DNA of 5,865 nt, taken from Clostridia bacterium (GTDB lineage Bacteria; Bacillota; Clostridia; Clostridiales; Clostridiaceae). A program made the translations under genes and the position numbers. The notes under the pieces were generated by a model. It ran no database searches. It was given only the letters and a program-made list of their open reading frames with translations, and had not been told where the DNA came from. Below are positions 1-5,865 of this stretch, in pieces. Position 1 is the first letter of the stretch; every line of letters begins with the position of its first letter. The DNA lies in NCBI GenBank assembly GCA_009930125.1, contig RZYZ01000132.1:1-5865 (forward strand), given 5' to 3'.

Positions 1-462
1 AATCTTCAGCATGTAGCCTGGATACTTGTTTTCGATGAAGCCTGCCTTCTTCCCCTCTTCAATGAGGACCCCGGCATGGGTGATGGCGATCTCTGAAAGC
101 CGTGTCTTGATGTATTCGAACATACCGGAATTGCCCGGCGTGATGTTCATAATGCTTGGATGTTCCCGGATGGCGGAGAAGAAGAGATTCAGTATGGCGC
201 CAAGCTTACCGTAGAAGTCCAGCCTCTCATTTTTCATGATCTTTCCGATTTCCTCATCCACCACCATGGAAAAGGATTCGATGACATAGGAGATGAGCTC
301 CTCCTTCGACCTGAAATAGTAGTAGATGAGCCCCTTGGCCACATTCAGCTTCTTCGCGATGTCACTCATGGAGGTCTTCTGGATCCCTTTCTCCTCGAAA
401 AGGATCATGGCCATCTCAATGATCTCCTGTTTTCTCTCTTCCGGATCCTTTGATATTCTCAT
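1..462 (-). CDS. TetR/AcrR-family transcriptional repressor, C-terminus cut by window edge
   Basis: A DNA-binding, ligand-responsive regulator, probably the repressor of the operon it ends. The 154 residues visible start MRISKDPEERKQEIIEMA. Helix-turn-helix residues about 30-50 (TSMSDIAKKLNVAKGLIYYY) are followed by FRSKEEL, the classic TetR N-terminal domain. After that comes a helical, divergent ligand-binding domain (from about residue 60) with no recognisable ligand class. Family members are usually about 190-210 residues, so some 40-50 residues lie beyond position 1. The ATG at 462 is chosen because a strong AGGAGGG site lies 5 bases upstream (468-474) and the HTH sits at the usual distance from the N-terminus. 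The gene lies only 10 bases after the permease stop, so it is almost certainly co-transcribed with the ABC genes. Its likely target is the palindrome at 4710-4730. Family assignment is firm; target and ligand are inferred. Confidence 0.93.
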   Translation of the reverse strand, partial: MRISKDPEERKQEIIEMAMILFEEKGIQKTSMSDIAKKLNVAKGLIYYYFRSKEELISYVIESFSMVVDEEIGKIMKNERLDFYGKLGAILNLFFSAIREHPSIMNITPGNSGMFEYIKTRLSEIAITHAGVLIEEGKKAGFIENKYPGYMLKI

Positions 463-467
463 CTTTT

Positions 468-474
468 CCCTCCT
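468..474 (-). promoter_or_regulatory. Ribosome binding site of the TetR gene, overlapping the permease stop codon
   Basis: Read on the minus strand this is AGGAGGG followed by AAAAG and the ATG at 462. The first AG belongs to the TAG stop of the permease (473-475). The overlap points to translation of the regulator being coupled to, or at least directly following, translation of the permease. Confidence 0.85.
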
Positions 475-3400
475 ATTCCACAGACTTCAGCGAAGACGCC
501 ATGTCCACATTCTGCAGTTTCCTGAACATGAACAGATTCACAAATATGGCAAAAAGCATGGTGAGCACCGCAGACACCGTATAGGAGAAGAGCTTGATGA
601 TTCTTCCGAACATCATGTTGTCCAGCTCCATGGTATCGATGACAAACCGGTGCAGCACGAATCCCAGGAAGAGTCCCAGAAGGGTTCCGATGATGGTGAG
701 AAAGATGTTTTCCCGATACACATAGGCGGAAACCTCCTTGTCTCTAAAGCCCAGCACCTTGATGGTGGCGATCTCTCTGATTCTCTCCGTGATGTTGATG
801 TTGGTCAGGTTATAAAGCACCACAAAGGCCAGGGCCCCTGCTGCAAGGATCAGAATCAGCACCACGAAATCCAGCATCTCCAGAGTCTTCCCGAATTCAT
901 CCCGGATGCTCTGCACCATCATGGACCCTAAAACCCCTTCATTGTCCATGAGGTTCTCGCTGAAAGCGGAATCCTCGATGCCTTCGGGATCTTCCAGATT
1001 GAAAAGTCCAGCGTTGATCTGAGGCTCTCTCAGAGTAATCGCATTGAAGTAGTCCTTATCCATATAGACATAGTGAGACAGGTAATTCTCCGCAATGCCG
1101 GAGACGGTGAACGCATAGGTTCTCGTATCCGTGTCTCTGTAGGTCAGGGTATCTCCCACGGAAACATCCAGAAGCTTCGCGATCTTTTCCGTGATCACAG
1201 CGCCGTCCATAGAAAGCACCAGCTTCTCCTGAGATGTCCTTTCGCGAAGGTCAAAGAAGTCCTCCACATCCCCTGTGTCCTCCGGCACCATGAGATTCAC
1301 TTCGTATTCTCTGCTGGAACCGTTCTTGTAGAGAGAGACACTTTCGTTGTGAACGGAAAGATAGCTCTTAACATCCTCATTCTCTCCCAGGATCACATCC
1401 AGGTCACGAAGGGATTCTTCCTTGTCGGTGTTCATGAAGACCATGCCGTCGTAGAGAGAGATGTCGTCAAACTGACTGCCCATGATGGCATTGACGGAGT
1501 CCCGGATGCCAAATCCAGTAACCAGCAGCGCCGTGCATCCGGAGATGCCCAGTACCGTCATGAGGAATCTCTTCTTGTAGCGGAAGATGTTTCGGAAGGT
1601 CACCTTGTAGGAGAAGCTCAATCTCTTCCAGAGAGGTGTGATCCGCTCCAGAAGAATGCGCTTGCCCGGTTTCGGTGCCTTGGGCTGCATGAGGTTCGCC
1701 GGCGTCTCCTTCAGCTCACTGAGGGTGGCGAAAAGACTCGCCGATACGGTGGTGACCACCGAAATGGCAGTGGAGAGAAGCGCCAGGTCCCAGTGAAAGG
1801 GTGCCAGAATGTAAGGCGTCGAGTACATGTTTCCGTAGATGCCGATGACCACTCTCGGAAACAGCTGGAAGCCCACAAGGAAGCCGATGATGCTTCCTAT
1901 AAGGCTGGCCAGAAGCGCATAGATGATGTATTTCATGGCGATGGTAAAGGTCTTGTAGCCCAGGGCCTTCAAGGTACCGATCTGGATTCTCTCCTCTTCC
2001 ACCATACGGGTCATGGTGGTCAGGCACACCAGTGCCGCCACCAGGAAGAAGAACAGGGGAAAGATGGTGGCCAGGGACCCCAGTCTGTGGGCATCGTCCC
2101 CGAGATTCGCATAACCGGGAAATCCGTCCCGGTCATAGACAAACCACTCGTCGGGAATCTCAAGGATCTTTCTTTCCGCATCTAAGATCTCTTCTTCGGC
2201 TTCTGCGATCTTCTCCAGGGCATCGGCTTTTTCCGCTTCAAAGGTTCGTCTTCCGTCGGCAAGCTCAATCCTTGCATCCTTCAGCTCTCTTCGGCCATCG
2301 ATGAGGGACTGCTGAAATTCCGCTTCAGCCTCATCCAGCTGCCTTTCGCCGTCGGTAAGCTTTCTTTCATTTTCGTCCAGAGCAGCCTTAGCCACATCCA
2401 GTTCCCGCTTTCCTGCGTCGATTTCCGCCTTGGCGGCTCTTAGCTCCGCGGCCCCCGCTTCGTACTTAGCCAGTCCCTCTTCGTATAAGACTCTGCTTTC
2501 AGCAAGCTGCACAACGCCTTCTTCATAGGCGATGACCCCTTCTTCATACTGAGTGATGCTTGAAGTCAGTGTGTCTTCCAGCTGCACCAGAGTGGAGTCC
2601 AGGGCATTTCTCATGGAGTTTAAAAGATTCGGATCGTTGTAGGGTACATTCTCTTCGAGAAACGCAGCCAGGTCCGGTGCATAGACTCTGATGTCGTTAA
2701 GAAGCGAGTCATACTCTTCCTGTGTCAGATCTGATCCTTCGGGAAGATTCGCTCTGATTTCCCGAAGGCCAACCAGTGCTTCCTGAAGGAGCGCAATCTG
2801 CTCTTTCCCGCTGTCCAGCTGGGTCTTGGCAGATTCCAGTTCTCTTTCTCCCTGCAGGATCTGATTTCTCGCGTCATCCAGGGTTGCCTTGGCGGAGGCC
2901 AGCTCCGCTGCACCGTCCTGATAGTCGTTGTATCCTTCCAGCCAGGCCGCATAGCCTTCAAAGTATTCTTCTCTTCCTTCGTCCAGGGCTGCCTTGCCCT
3001 CTTCGATTTCTTCGCGGCGGTCGGCGAATTCCTTCGTGTACTTCTCCTCGTTATCTTTGAGCTCCTGTTCTCCATCACGGATTTCTTCTTCCGCGTCCTG
3101 AAGCTCTTTCTCCGCATCGGCGATCTTCTCCAGAGCTTCCGCTTTCTCCTTCTGAAGGGTTTCCTTCCCCTCATTCAGGTCTTTTCTCAGCTCCTGTGAA
3201 TCTCTTTCCATGGCATAAACGCCATAGGTTTCCATCTCTTCTTTCATGGGTGCATGATAGCTCTTGTATGCTTCGGAATAGGCCATGAGATTCTGAGATT
3301 CTTTCGTTTCAATGAAGAGGTCCGTCACCTGGTCCAGCTTGAAATCCGTATCGCTGACATAGCCGTAAAGGTCGATGGAGCCGTCTCCGATGTTTGTCTG

Positions 3401-3967
3401 TCCTCTTTCGATGCTGATGTAGAGCGGAGAAATGACGAAACCTACGACCTTAAAAGACCCCCTTTTCAGCGTGTCTCTGATTTCACTGTCTTCTGGAAGA
3501 GATAACGTCACCTCATCCCCAATGGATACGCCCAGGGACTCCTTTGCTCCTTCCTCCAGAATGATCTCCGCCTGATTCTCCGGCAGTCTTCCCTCCATGA
3601 CCATGGGACGGTTTAAAGGCGCCTCTTCTCCCAGAGGAAAGCTGTACACCTTGATGACAGAGGTCTGATCGCTGGAGGTGATGAAGGCGTCCAGGCTGTA
3701 GCTCCCCTTGACGATGTAGGCTTCCGGCAGGGATTTCACCATTTCCAGGTCCTCCTCAGTGAAGCCTAAGGGTGACATGATCCGAAAATCCGCCAGATCG
3801 TAGTCTTTATAGTAGGTATCTGCGGAAAGAATCATGTCCGGCTCAGCCGCCTTGATGCCCGCAAAGAATCCTACCCCCAGGGTGATCATGGCCATGATGG
3901 AGAAGAACCTGGATTTGCTGTTGTATACGGACCGTTTCAGATCCTTGAAAAATGATTTCTGCTTCAT
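473..3967 (-). CDS. Large FtsX/MacB-type ABC transporter permease with an inserted long coiled-coil hairpin
   Basis: Membrane subunit of an ABC exporter-like or mechanotransmission complex, 1164 residues from the ATG at 3967. TM1 is at about 21-40. A large external domain (41-630) follows, MacB-core-like around 100-185, with coiled-coil arms at about 256-398 and 463-605. TM2-4 lie at about 633-652, 680-703 and 728-748 (first FtsX unit), TM5 at about 801-821, a second external domain at 822-1033, and TM6-8 at about 1034-1053, 1088-1108 and 1127-1148 (second FtsX unit). The two halves are related: ERIQIGTLKALGY after TM2 matches ERIREIATIKVLGF after TM6 (the cytoplasmic segment expected to contact the ATPase), and LGVSIGDEVTL matches LDVSVGDTLTY in the external domains. 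Both half-permeases are therefore on one chain. It is unusually long because of the coiled coil. The ATG shares its A with the ATPase TAA stop (TAATG), with AGGA 10 bases upstream. A GTG at 3973 would add two residues. Substrate is unknown; antimicrobial efflux, lipid or lipoprotein handling and cell-wall roles are all possible. Confidence 0.93.
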   Translation of the reverse strand: MKQKSFFKDLKRSVYNSKSRFFSIMAMITLGVGFFAGIKAAEPDMILSADTYYKDYDLADFRIMSPLGFTEEDLEMVKSLPEAYIVKGSYSLDAFITSSDQTSVIKVYSFPLGEEAPLNRPMVMEGRLPENQAEIILEEGAKESLGVSIGDEVTLSLPEDSEIRDTLKRGSFKVVGFVISPLYISIERGQTNIGDGSIDLYGYVSDTDFKLDQVTDLFIETKESQNLMAYSEAYKSYHAPMKEEMETYGVYAMERDSQELRKDLNEGKETLQKEKAEALEKIADAEKELQDAEEEIRDGEQELKDNEEKYTKEFADRREEIEEGKAALDEGREEYFEGYAAWLEGYNDYQDGAAELASAKATLDDARNQILQGERELESAKTQLDSGKEQIALLQEALVGLREIRANLPEGSDLTQEEYDSLLNDIRVYAPDLAAFLEENVPYNDPNLLNSMRNALDSTLVQLEDTLTSSITQYEEGVIAYEEGVVQLAESRVLYEEGLAKYEAGAAELRAAKAEIDAGKRELDVAKAALDENERKLTDGERQLDEAEAEFQQSLIDGRRELKDARIELADGRRTFEAEKADALEKIAEAEEEILDAERKILEIPDEWFVYDRDGFPGYANLGDDAHRLGSLATIFPLFFFLVAALVCLTTMTRMVEEERIQIGTLKALGYKTFTIAMKYIIYALLASLIGSIIGFLVGFQLFPRVVIGIYGNMYSTPYILAPFHWDLALLSTAISVVTTVSASLFATLSELKETPANLMQPKAPKPGKRILLERITPLWKRLSFSYKVTFRNIFRYKKRFLMTVLGISGCTALLVTGFGIRDSVNAIMGSQFDDISLYDGMVFMNTDKEESLRDLDVILGENEDVKSYLSVHNESVSLYKNGSSREYEVNLMVPEDTGDVEDFFDLRERTSQEKLVLSMDGAVITEKIAKLLDVSVGDTLTYRDTDTRTYAFTVSGIAENYLSHYVYMDKDYFNAITLREPQINAGLFNLEDPEGIEDSAFSENLMDNEGVLGSMMVQSIRDEFGKTLEMLDFVVLILILAAGALAFVVLYNLTNINITERIREIATIKVLGFRDKEVSAYVYRENIFLTIIGTLLGLFLGFVLHRFVIDTMELDNMMFGRIIKLFSYTVSAVLTMLFAIFVNLFMFRKLQNVDMASSLKSVE
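2171..2227 (-). repeat. Copy B of a duplicated coiled-coil module in the permease
   Basis: Encodes residues 581-599, KADALEKIAEAEEEILDAE, at the membrane-proximal end of arm 2. It is nearly the same as copy A at 3089-3145. The two share a 14-bp identical core (CTGGAGAAGATCGC on the minus strand) but differ at many third codon positions, so the duplication is not very recent or is held by selection on the protein. Confidence 0.75.
3089..3145 (-). repeat. Copy A of a duplicated coiled-coil module in the permease
   Basis: Encodes residues 275-293, KAEALEKIADAEKELQDAE, near the start of arm 1. It matches copy B (2171-2227) at 14 of 19 residues by hand alignment, with mostly conservative differences. 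The copies lie in mirror positions about the hinge centre (near residue 437), as expected if both sit at the base of a hairpin. Confidence 0.75.
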
Positions 3968-4668
3968 TACCACTCAATCCTTTCCACTGGAACCGGATTT
4001 TCGTTGACATACAGCTCCCTGACCTTTCCGTTCTTCATGCGGATCACCTTATCCGCCATGGCGGTGAGGGCCGCGTTATGGGTGATGACCACAACGGTGA
4101 CGCCTCTTTCCCGGGAGGTGTCATGAAGAAGCTTCAGGATGTTTTTTCCCGTCTGATAGTCCAGTGCACCAGTGGGCTCGTCGCAGAGAAGAAGCTTCGG
4201 ATTTTTGGCGATGGCTCTGGCGATGGCCACCCTCTGCTGCTCTCCACCGGAAAGCTGGGAAGGGAAATTGTTGGCGCGCTCGGAAAGCCCCACCATCTCC
4301 AGCACCTCATAGGCATCCAGGGGATTCTTTGAGATCTGGGAGGCCAGCTCCACATTCTCCACGGCGGTGAGGTTCTGGACCAGATTGTAGAACTGGAACA
4401 CAAACCCGATGTCGAATCTTCTGTATTCCGTCAGCATCTTCCGGTTGTACTTGCTGATGTCTTTTCCATCCACCAGAATATGGCCGCCATCGGAGGAATC
4501 CATTCCGCCCAGAAGGTTTAATACTGTGGTCTTGCCGGCACCGGAGGCGCCCACCACCACAGCAAAATCGCCCTGCTCTATATTGAAATCCACGCCGTCC
4601 ACGGCGGTGATGGTCACTTCGCCCATCTGATATCTTTTCTGCACATTTTTAAGTTCTATGAATGACAT
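3967..4668 (-). CDS. ABC transporter ATP-binding protein (MacB/LolD-type)
   Basis: Cytoplasmic ATPase that drives the adjacent permease. From the ATG at 4668 the protein has 233 residues, the normal length for the MacB/LolD/FtsE-like class, and begins MSFIELKNVQKRYQMGE. Every catalytic motif is present and intact. They are Walker A GASGAGKT (40-47), Q-loop FVFQFYNL (Q92), signature LSGGEQQR (139-146), Walker B LLLCDE (159-164), D-loop ALD (168-170) and switch histidine in ITHN (H197). GGMDSSDGG and DEPTGALD are typical of this exporter class. The start is placed at ATG 4668, with AGGTGA five bases upstream. An in-frame GTG at 4677 would add three residues (MKS) and is a possible alternative, having AAGG five bases before it. 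The gene is first in the operon and its stop overlaps the permease start by one base. Confidence 0.96.
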   Translation of the reverse strand: MSFIELKNVQKRYQMGEVTITAVDGVDFNIEQGDFAVVVGASGAGKTTVLNLLGGMDSSDGGHILVDGKDISKYNRKMLTEYRRFDIGFVFQFYNLVQNLTAVENVELASQISKNPLDAYEVLEMVGLSERANNFPSQLSGGEQQRVAIARAIAKNPKLLLCDEPTGALDYQTGKNILKLLHDTSRERGVTVVVITHNAALTAMADKVIRMKNGKVRELYVNENPVPVERIEW

Positions 4669-4673
4669 ACTTT

Positions 4674-4679
4674 TCACCT
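4674..4679 (-). promoter_or_regulatory. Ribosome binding site favouring the ATG at 4668 for the ATPase gene
   Basis: Reads AGGTGA on the minus strand, five bases before ATG 4668. It overlaps the competing GTG start at 4675-4677. Use of the site as a Shine-Dalgarno sequence would argue against the GTG start. Confidence 0.55.
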
Positions 4680-4709
4680 GTACCTTTTCCTTTACTCTTT
4701 CGCTTTCAG

Positions 4710-4730
4710 ACTGACTGACCGTAAGTCAGT
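4710..4730. promoter_or_regulatory. Near-perfect 21-bp palindrome, candidate TetR-family operator
   Basis: Arms ACTGACT (4710-4716) and AGTCAGT (4724-4730) are exact inverted repeats. Inside them AC (4718-4719) pairs with GT (4721-4722) around centre C4720, so 9 of 10 base pairs are symmetric; only 4717/4723 mismatch. Length and TGAC-rich symmetry fit TetR-family operators. It starts 15 bases downstream of the minus-strand -10 element, inside the predicted early transcript, so a bound repressor would block initiation or promoter clearance. Binding by the TetR protein encoded at 1-462 is inferred. Confidence 0.8.
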
Positions 4731-4745
4731 ATCTTCTATGGCCCT

Positions 4746-4774
4746 ACTATACGCTTCCGACCTTAAAAAAACAA
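4746..4774 (-). promoter_or_regulatory. Sigma-A-type promoter of the ABC transporter/TetR operon
   Basis: On the minus strand the -35 element is TTGTTT (4769-4774), the spacer is 17 bp, and the -10 element is TATAGT (4746-4751; five of six to consensus). Transcription should begin near 4739, giving a leader of about 70 bases that contains the palindrome at 4710-4730. The -35 box is weak and could shift a base or two in the T-run. Confidence 0.65.
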
Positions 4775-4852
4775 TATGGGAGTAGGAACTTTCACAGATA
4801 TTTTTCATCCCCACAAGGGTCACTCCAGACGCTCATGTTCTCCTTCTCTGTA

Positions 4853-4881
4853 TTGTAAAGTGCTGATTTACCAGTTATAAT
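4853..4881 (+). promoter_or_regulatory. Sigma-A-type promoter of the oxidoreductase gene
   Basis: The -35 element is TTGTAA (4853-4858), the spacer 17 bp, and the -10 element is a consensus TATAAT (4876-4881). The predicted start is near 4888, giving a leader of about 78 bases before ATG 4966. A small inverted repeat, GTAAA (4855-4859) and TTTAC (4867-4871), lies across the -35 box and spacer and may be chance or an operator. Confidence 0.75.
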
Positions 4882-4951
4882 TTAGATATATATTGAAATA
4901 TCAGAATTCTTTGCAGAAATCAGAAGATGTAGTAAAAGCATGCCTTATGAT

Positions 4952-4958
4952 AAGGAGG
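4952..4958 (+). promoter_or_regulatory. Strong ribosome binding site of the oxidoreductase gene
   Basis: AAGGAGG ends seven bases before ATG 4966, a near-ideal Shine-Dalgarno match that fixes the start codon. Confidence 0.9.
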
Positions 4959-4965
4959 ACATACT

Positions 4966-5865
4966 ATGGATGGAAAAGTGAAACTGGGTCTCATCGGACT
5001 GGGATCCATTGCAAGAAAAGCATATATGCCTGTTCTCGCCAGAGAACGGGACTGGGAACTGGCTGGCTGCTACAGCAGAACACCGGAGAAGAGAAAAGCC
5101 TTTGCGAAGGAGTATCGCATCAAGGAATATGACAGCCTGGAAGCGCTGGCAGAAAATGTGGATGCGGTGATCATCAACTCCTCCACGGAAAGCCACTTTG
5201 AACTGGCGAAGTTCTTCCTGGAGAAAGGCATTCATGTGCTCATCGATAAGCCCCTGGCTTCCAGTGTGGACGAATGCGAAAAACTCATATTCGCCTCCGT
5301 GCACAACAAGGCGAAACTCATGGTGACCTTCAACAGAAGATTTGCACCACTCTATAAGATGCTGAAGGACAACATCACCTCCACCTCCCTCATAAGGATT
5401 GTGAAGAATCGCTCCAACCGCATCGGACCTCAGTCTTCCGAATTCACCATAAACGATGACTATATCCACCTGGTGGACACCGCAAGGTGGTTCTTCGACG
5501 GAAAGCTCATCATGGTGGACGGCAGCATCGCTGTGAATTCCGATGATCATCTCATCTATGCCAACCACTACTACAGCAGTCCCGAAGGATGCAAGATTGA
5601 GACGCTTCTGCATAGAGATGCGGGAAAGACCGTGGAGATCATTGAAGTCATCACCGAAGGAAAGACCCTTCGCGTCACGGACCTGGCGACCCTCGAGATT
5701 GAAAAGAACAATGAAAAGACCATCATCTCTCCTTCCCAGTGGGATACGGTGGAAAAGACCAAAGGATTCGAAGATGCCATTCTGCATTTCGTGTCCTCCG
5801 TCATCACAGACCAGGAACCGGAATCTTCCGGTATGGATGCCCTGGCCACCCAGAGAGTCATCGAG
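4966..5865 (+). CDS. Gfo/Idh/MocA-family NAD(P)-dependent oxidoreductase, 3' end cut by window edge
   Basis: Predicted cytoplasmic dehydrogenase acting on a sugar, inositol or related polyol-type substrate; the exact substrate cannot be told. The 300 visible residues begin MDGKVKLGLIGLGSIARKAY. An N-terminal Rossmann fold has the dinucleotide-binding GLGSIA (11-16) and NSSTESH (71-77). The family EKP motif appears as DKPLA (94-98), with catalytic-type Lys95. NRRFAP (123-128) follows. The C-terminal alpha/beta domain has DDYIHLVDTARWFF (164-177), where His168 is in the place of the family's usual catalytic histidine. Family members are typically about 310-380 residues, so probably only a short tail is missing. 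The start is set by the strong AAGGAGG site. It has its own promoter and is transcribed away from the ABC operon, so a shared role is not established. Older annotations call such proteins MviM-like. Confidence 0.92.
   Translation, partial: MDGKVKLGLIGLGSIARKAYMPVLARERDWELAGCYSRTPEKRKAFAKEYRIKEYDSLEALAENVDAVIINSSTESHFELAKFFLEKGIHVLIDKPLASSVDECEKLIFASVHNKAKLMVTFNRRFAPLYKMLKDNITSTSLIRIVKNRSNRIGPQSSEFTINDDYIHLVDTARWFFDGKLIMVDGSIAVNSDDHLIYANHYYSSPEGCKIETLLHRDAGKTVEIIEVITEGKTLRVTDLATLEIEKNNEKTIISPSQWDTVEKTKGFEDAILHFVSSVITDQEPESSGMDALATQRVIE

Larger units (their letters stand above)
2153..3202 (-). repeat. Coding region for paired xxxLxxG heptad-repeat arms (predicted antiparallel coiled-coil hairpin)
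   Basis: Encodes permease residues about 256-605. Arm 1 has large hydrophobic residues at 321, 328, 335, 342, 349, 356, 363, 370, 377, 384 and 391 (I L Y W Y L L I L L I). It has small residues three places later at 324 through 387 (G G G G G A A G A G). Arm 2 has large residues at 474 through 551 (Y Y L Y Y L I L L L L F) and small ones at 477 through 554 (G G S G G A G A N G A S). The hinge is at about 399-462 and includes LPEGSDLTQEEYDSLL. This matches the X-X-X-Leu-X-X-Gly heptad type known from YhgE/Pip-like membrane proteins. Composition is otherwise very rich in Glu, Lys and Asp, so the arms should be soluble and external. Confidence 0.8.

Noticed and set aside
326..931. Plus-strand open frame of 201 codons spanning the TetR start and the permease C-terminus
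   Set aside because: Shadow of two real minus-strand genes; its His/Gln-rich translation is typical of reverse-complemented coding sequence.
1073..2185. Plus-strand open frame of 370 codons opposite the permease
   Set aside because: It is antisense to a clearly coding frame with membrane segments and FtsX motifs. The translation is His/Arg/Gln-rich without recognisable domains, and no ribosome binding site or promoter is evident.
2153..3202. Repetitive-looking DNA considered as a tandem repeat array or recombination hotspot
   Set aside because: The repetition is at protein level (heptads rich in Glu, Lys and Ala). Apart from short matches the DNA units differ, so it is best explained by coiled-coil coding constraint.
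4778..4826. GGAGT/ACTCC pair considered as a transcription terminator in the intergenic gap
   Set aside because: Arms are five bases with a loop of about 38 bases and no following T-run in either direction. Two divergent genes need no terminator here.
4885..4902. GATAT/ATATC inverted repeat at the oxidoreductase transcription start
   Set aside because: Short arms in a very AT-rich stretch; likely chance, with no further symmetry on extension.
4945..5787. Minus-strand open frame of 280 codons opposite the oxidoreductase
   Set aside because: The plus strand here encodes an intact Rossmann oxidoreductase with promoter and strong ribosome binding site. The antisense frame has no family motifs.

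Overview
The window looks like chromosomal DNA from a Gram-positive, Bacillota/Clostridia-type bacterium. The signs are strong AGGAGG-like ribosome binding sites, sigma-A-type promoters with 17-bp spacers, a roughly balanced base composition with frequent AGA and CTG codons, and an FtsX-type ABC exporter of a kind common in that phylum. This is inferred from style only; no marker gene is present to fix the taxon.

Layout: positions 1-4668 hold a three-gene operon read on the minus strand. In order of transcription these are an ABC transporter ATPase (4668 to 3967), a very large two-module FtsX/MacB-type permease (3967 to 473) and a TetR/AcrR-family repressor (462 to beyond the left edge). The genes are tightly coupled: ATPase and permease share a TAATG stop/start, and the repressor's ribosome binding site overlaps the permease stop codon. 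The 297-bp gap 4669-4965 is a divergent control region. It holds a minus-strand promoter (4746-4774), a 21-bp near-perfect palindrome just downstream of it (4710-4730) that is the obvious candidate operator for the TetR protein, and a strong plus-strand promoter (4853-4881). The plus-strand promoter drives a Gfo/Idh/MocA-type NAD(P)-dependent oxidoreductase that starts at 4966 and runs off the right edge.

Working model: the ATPase energises the permease, which has both FtsX half-modules on one chain, and the last gene of the operon represses the operon through the palindrome until its ligand appears. The transported substrate cannot be read from the sequence. The oxidoreductase is divergent and may be unrelated.

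The most remarkable element is inside the permease. Its first extracytoplasmic domain carries two long helical arms built of xxxLxxG-type heptads (a large hydrophobic residue, then Gly/Ala/Ser three residues later, repeated 10 and 12 times without a break in register). The arms are separated by a short hinge and bounded by two near-identical modules in mirror positions. This is what a long, tightly packed antiparallel coiled-coil hairpin projecting from the membrane would look like. No RNA genes, mobile elements, CRISPR arrays or terminators were recognised.
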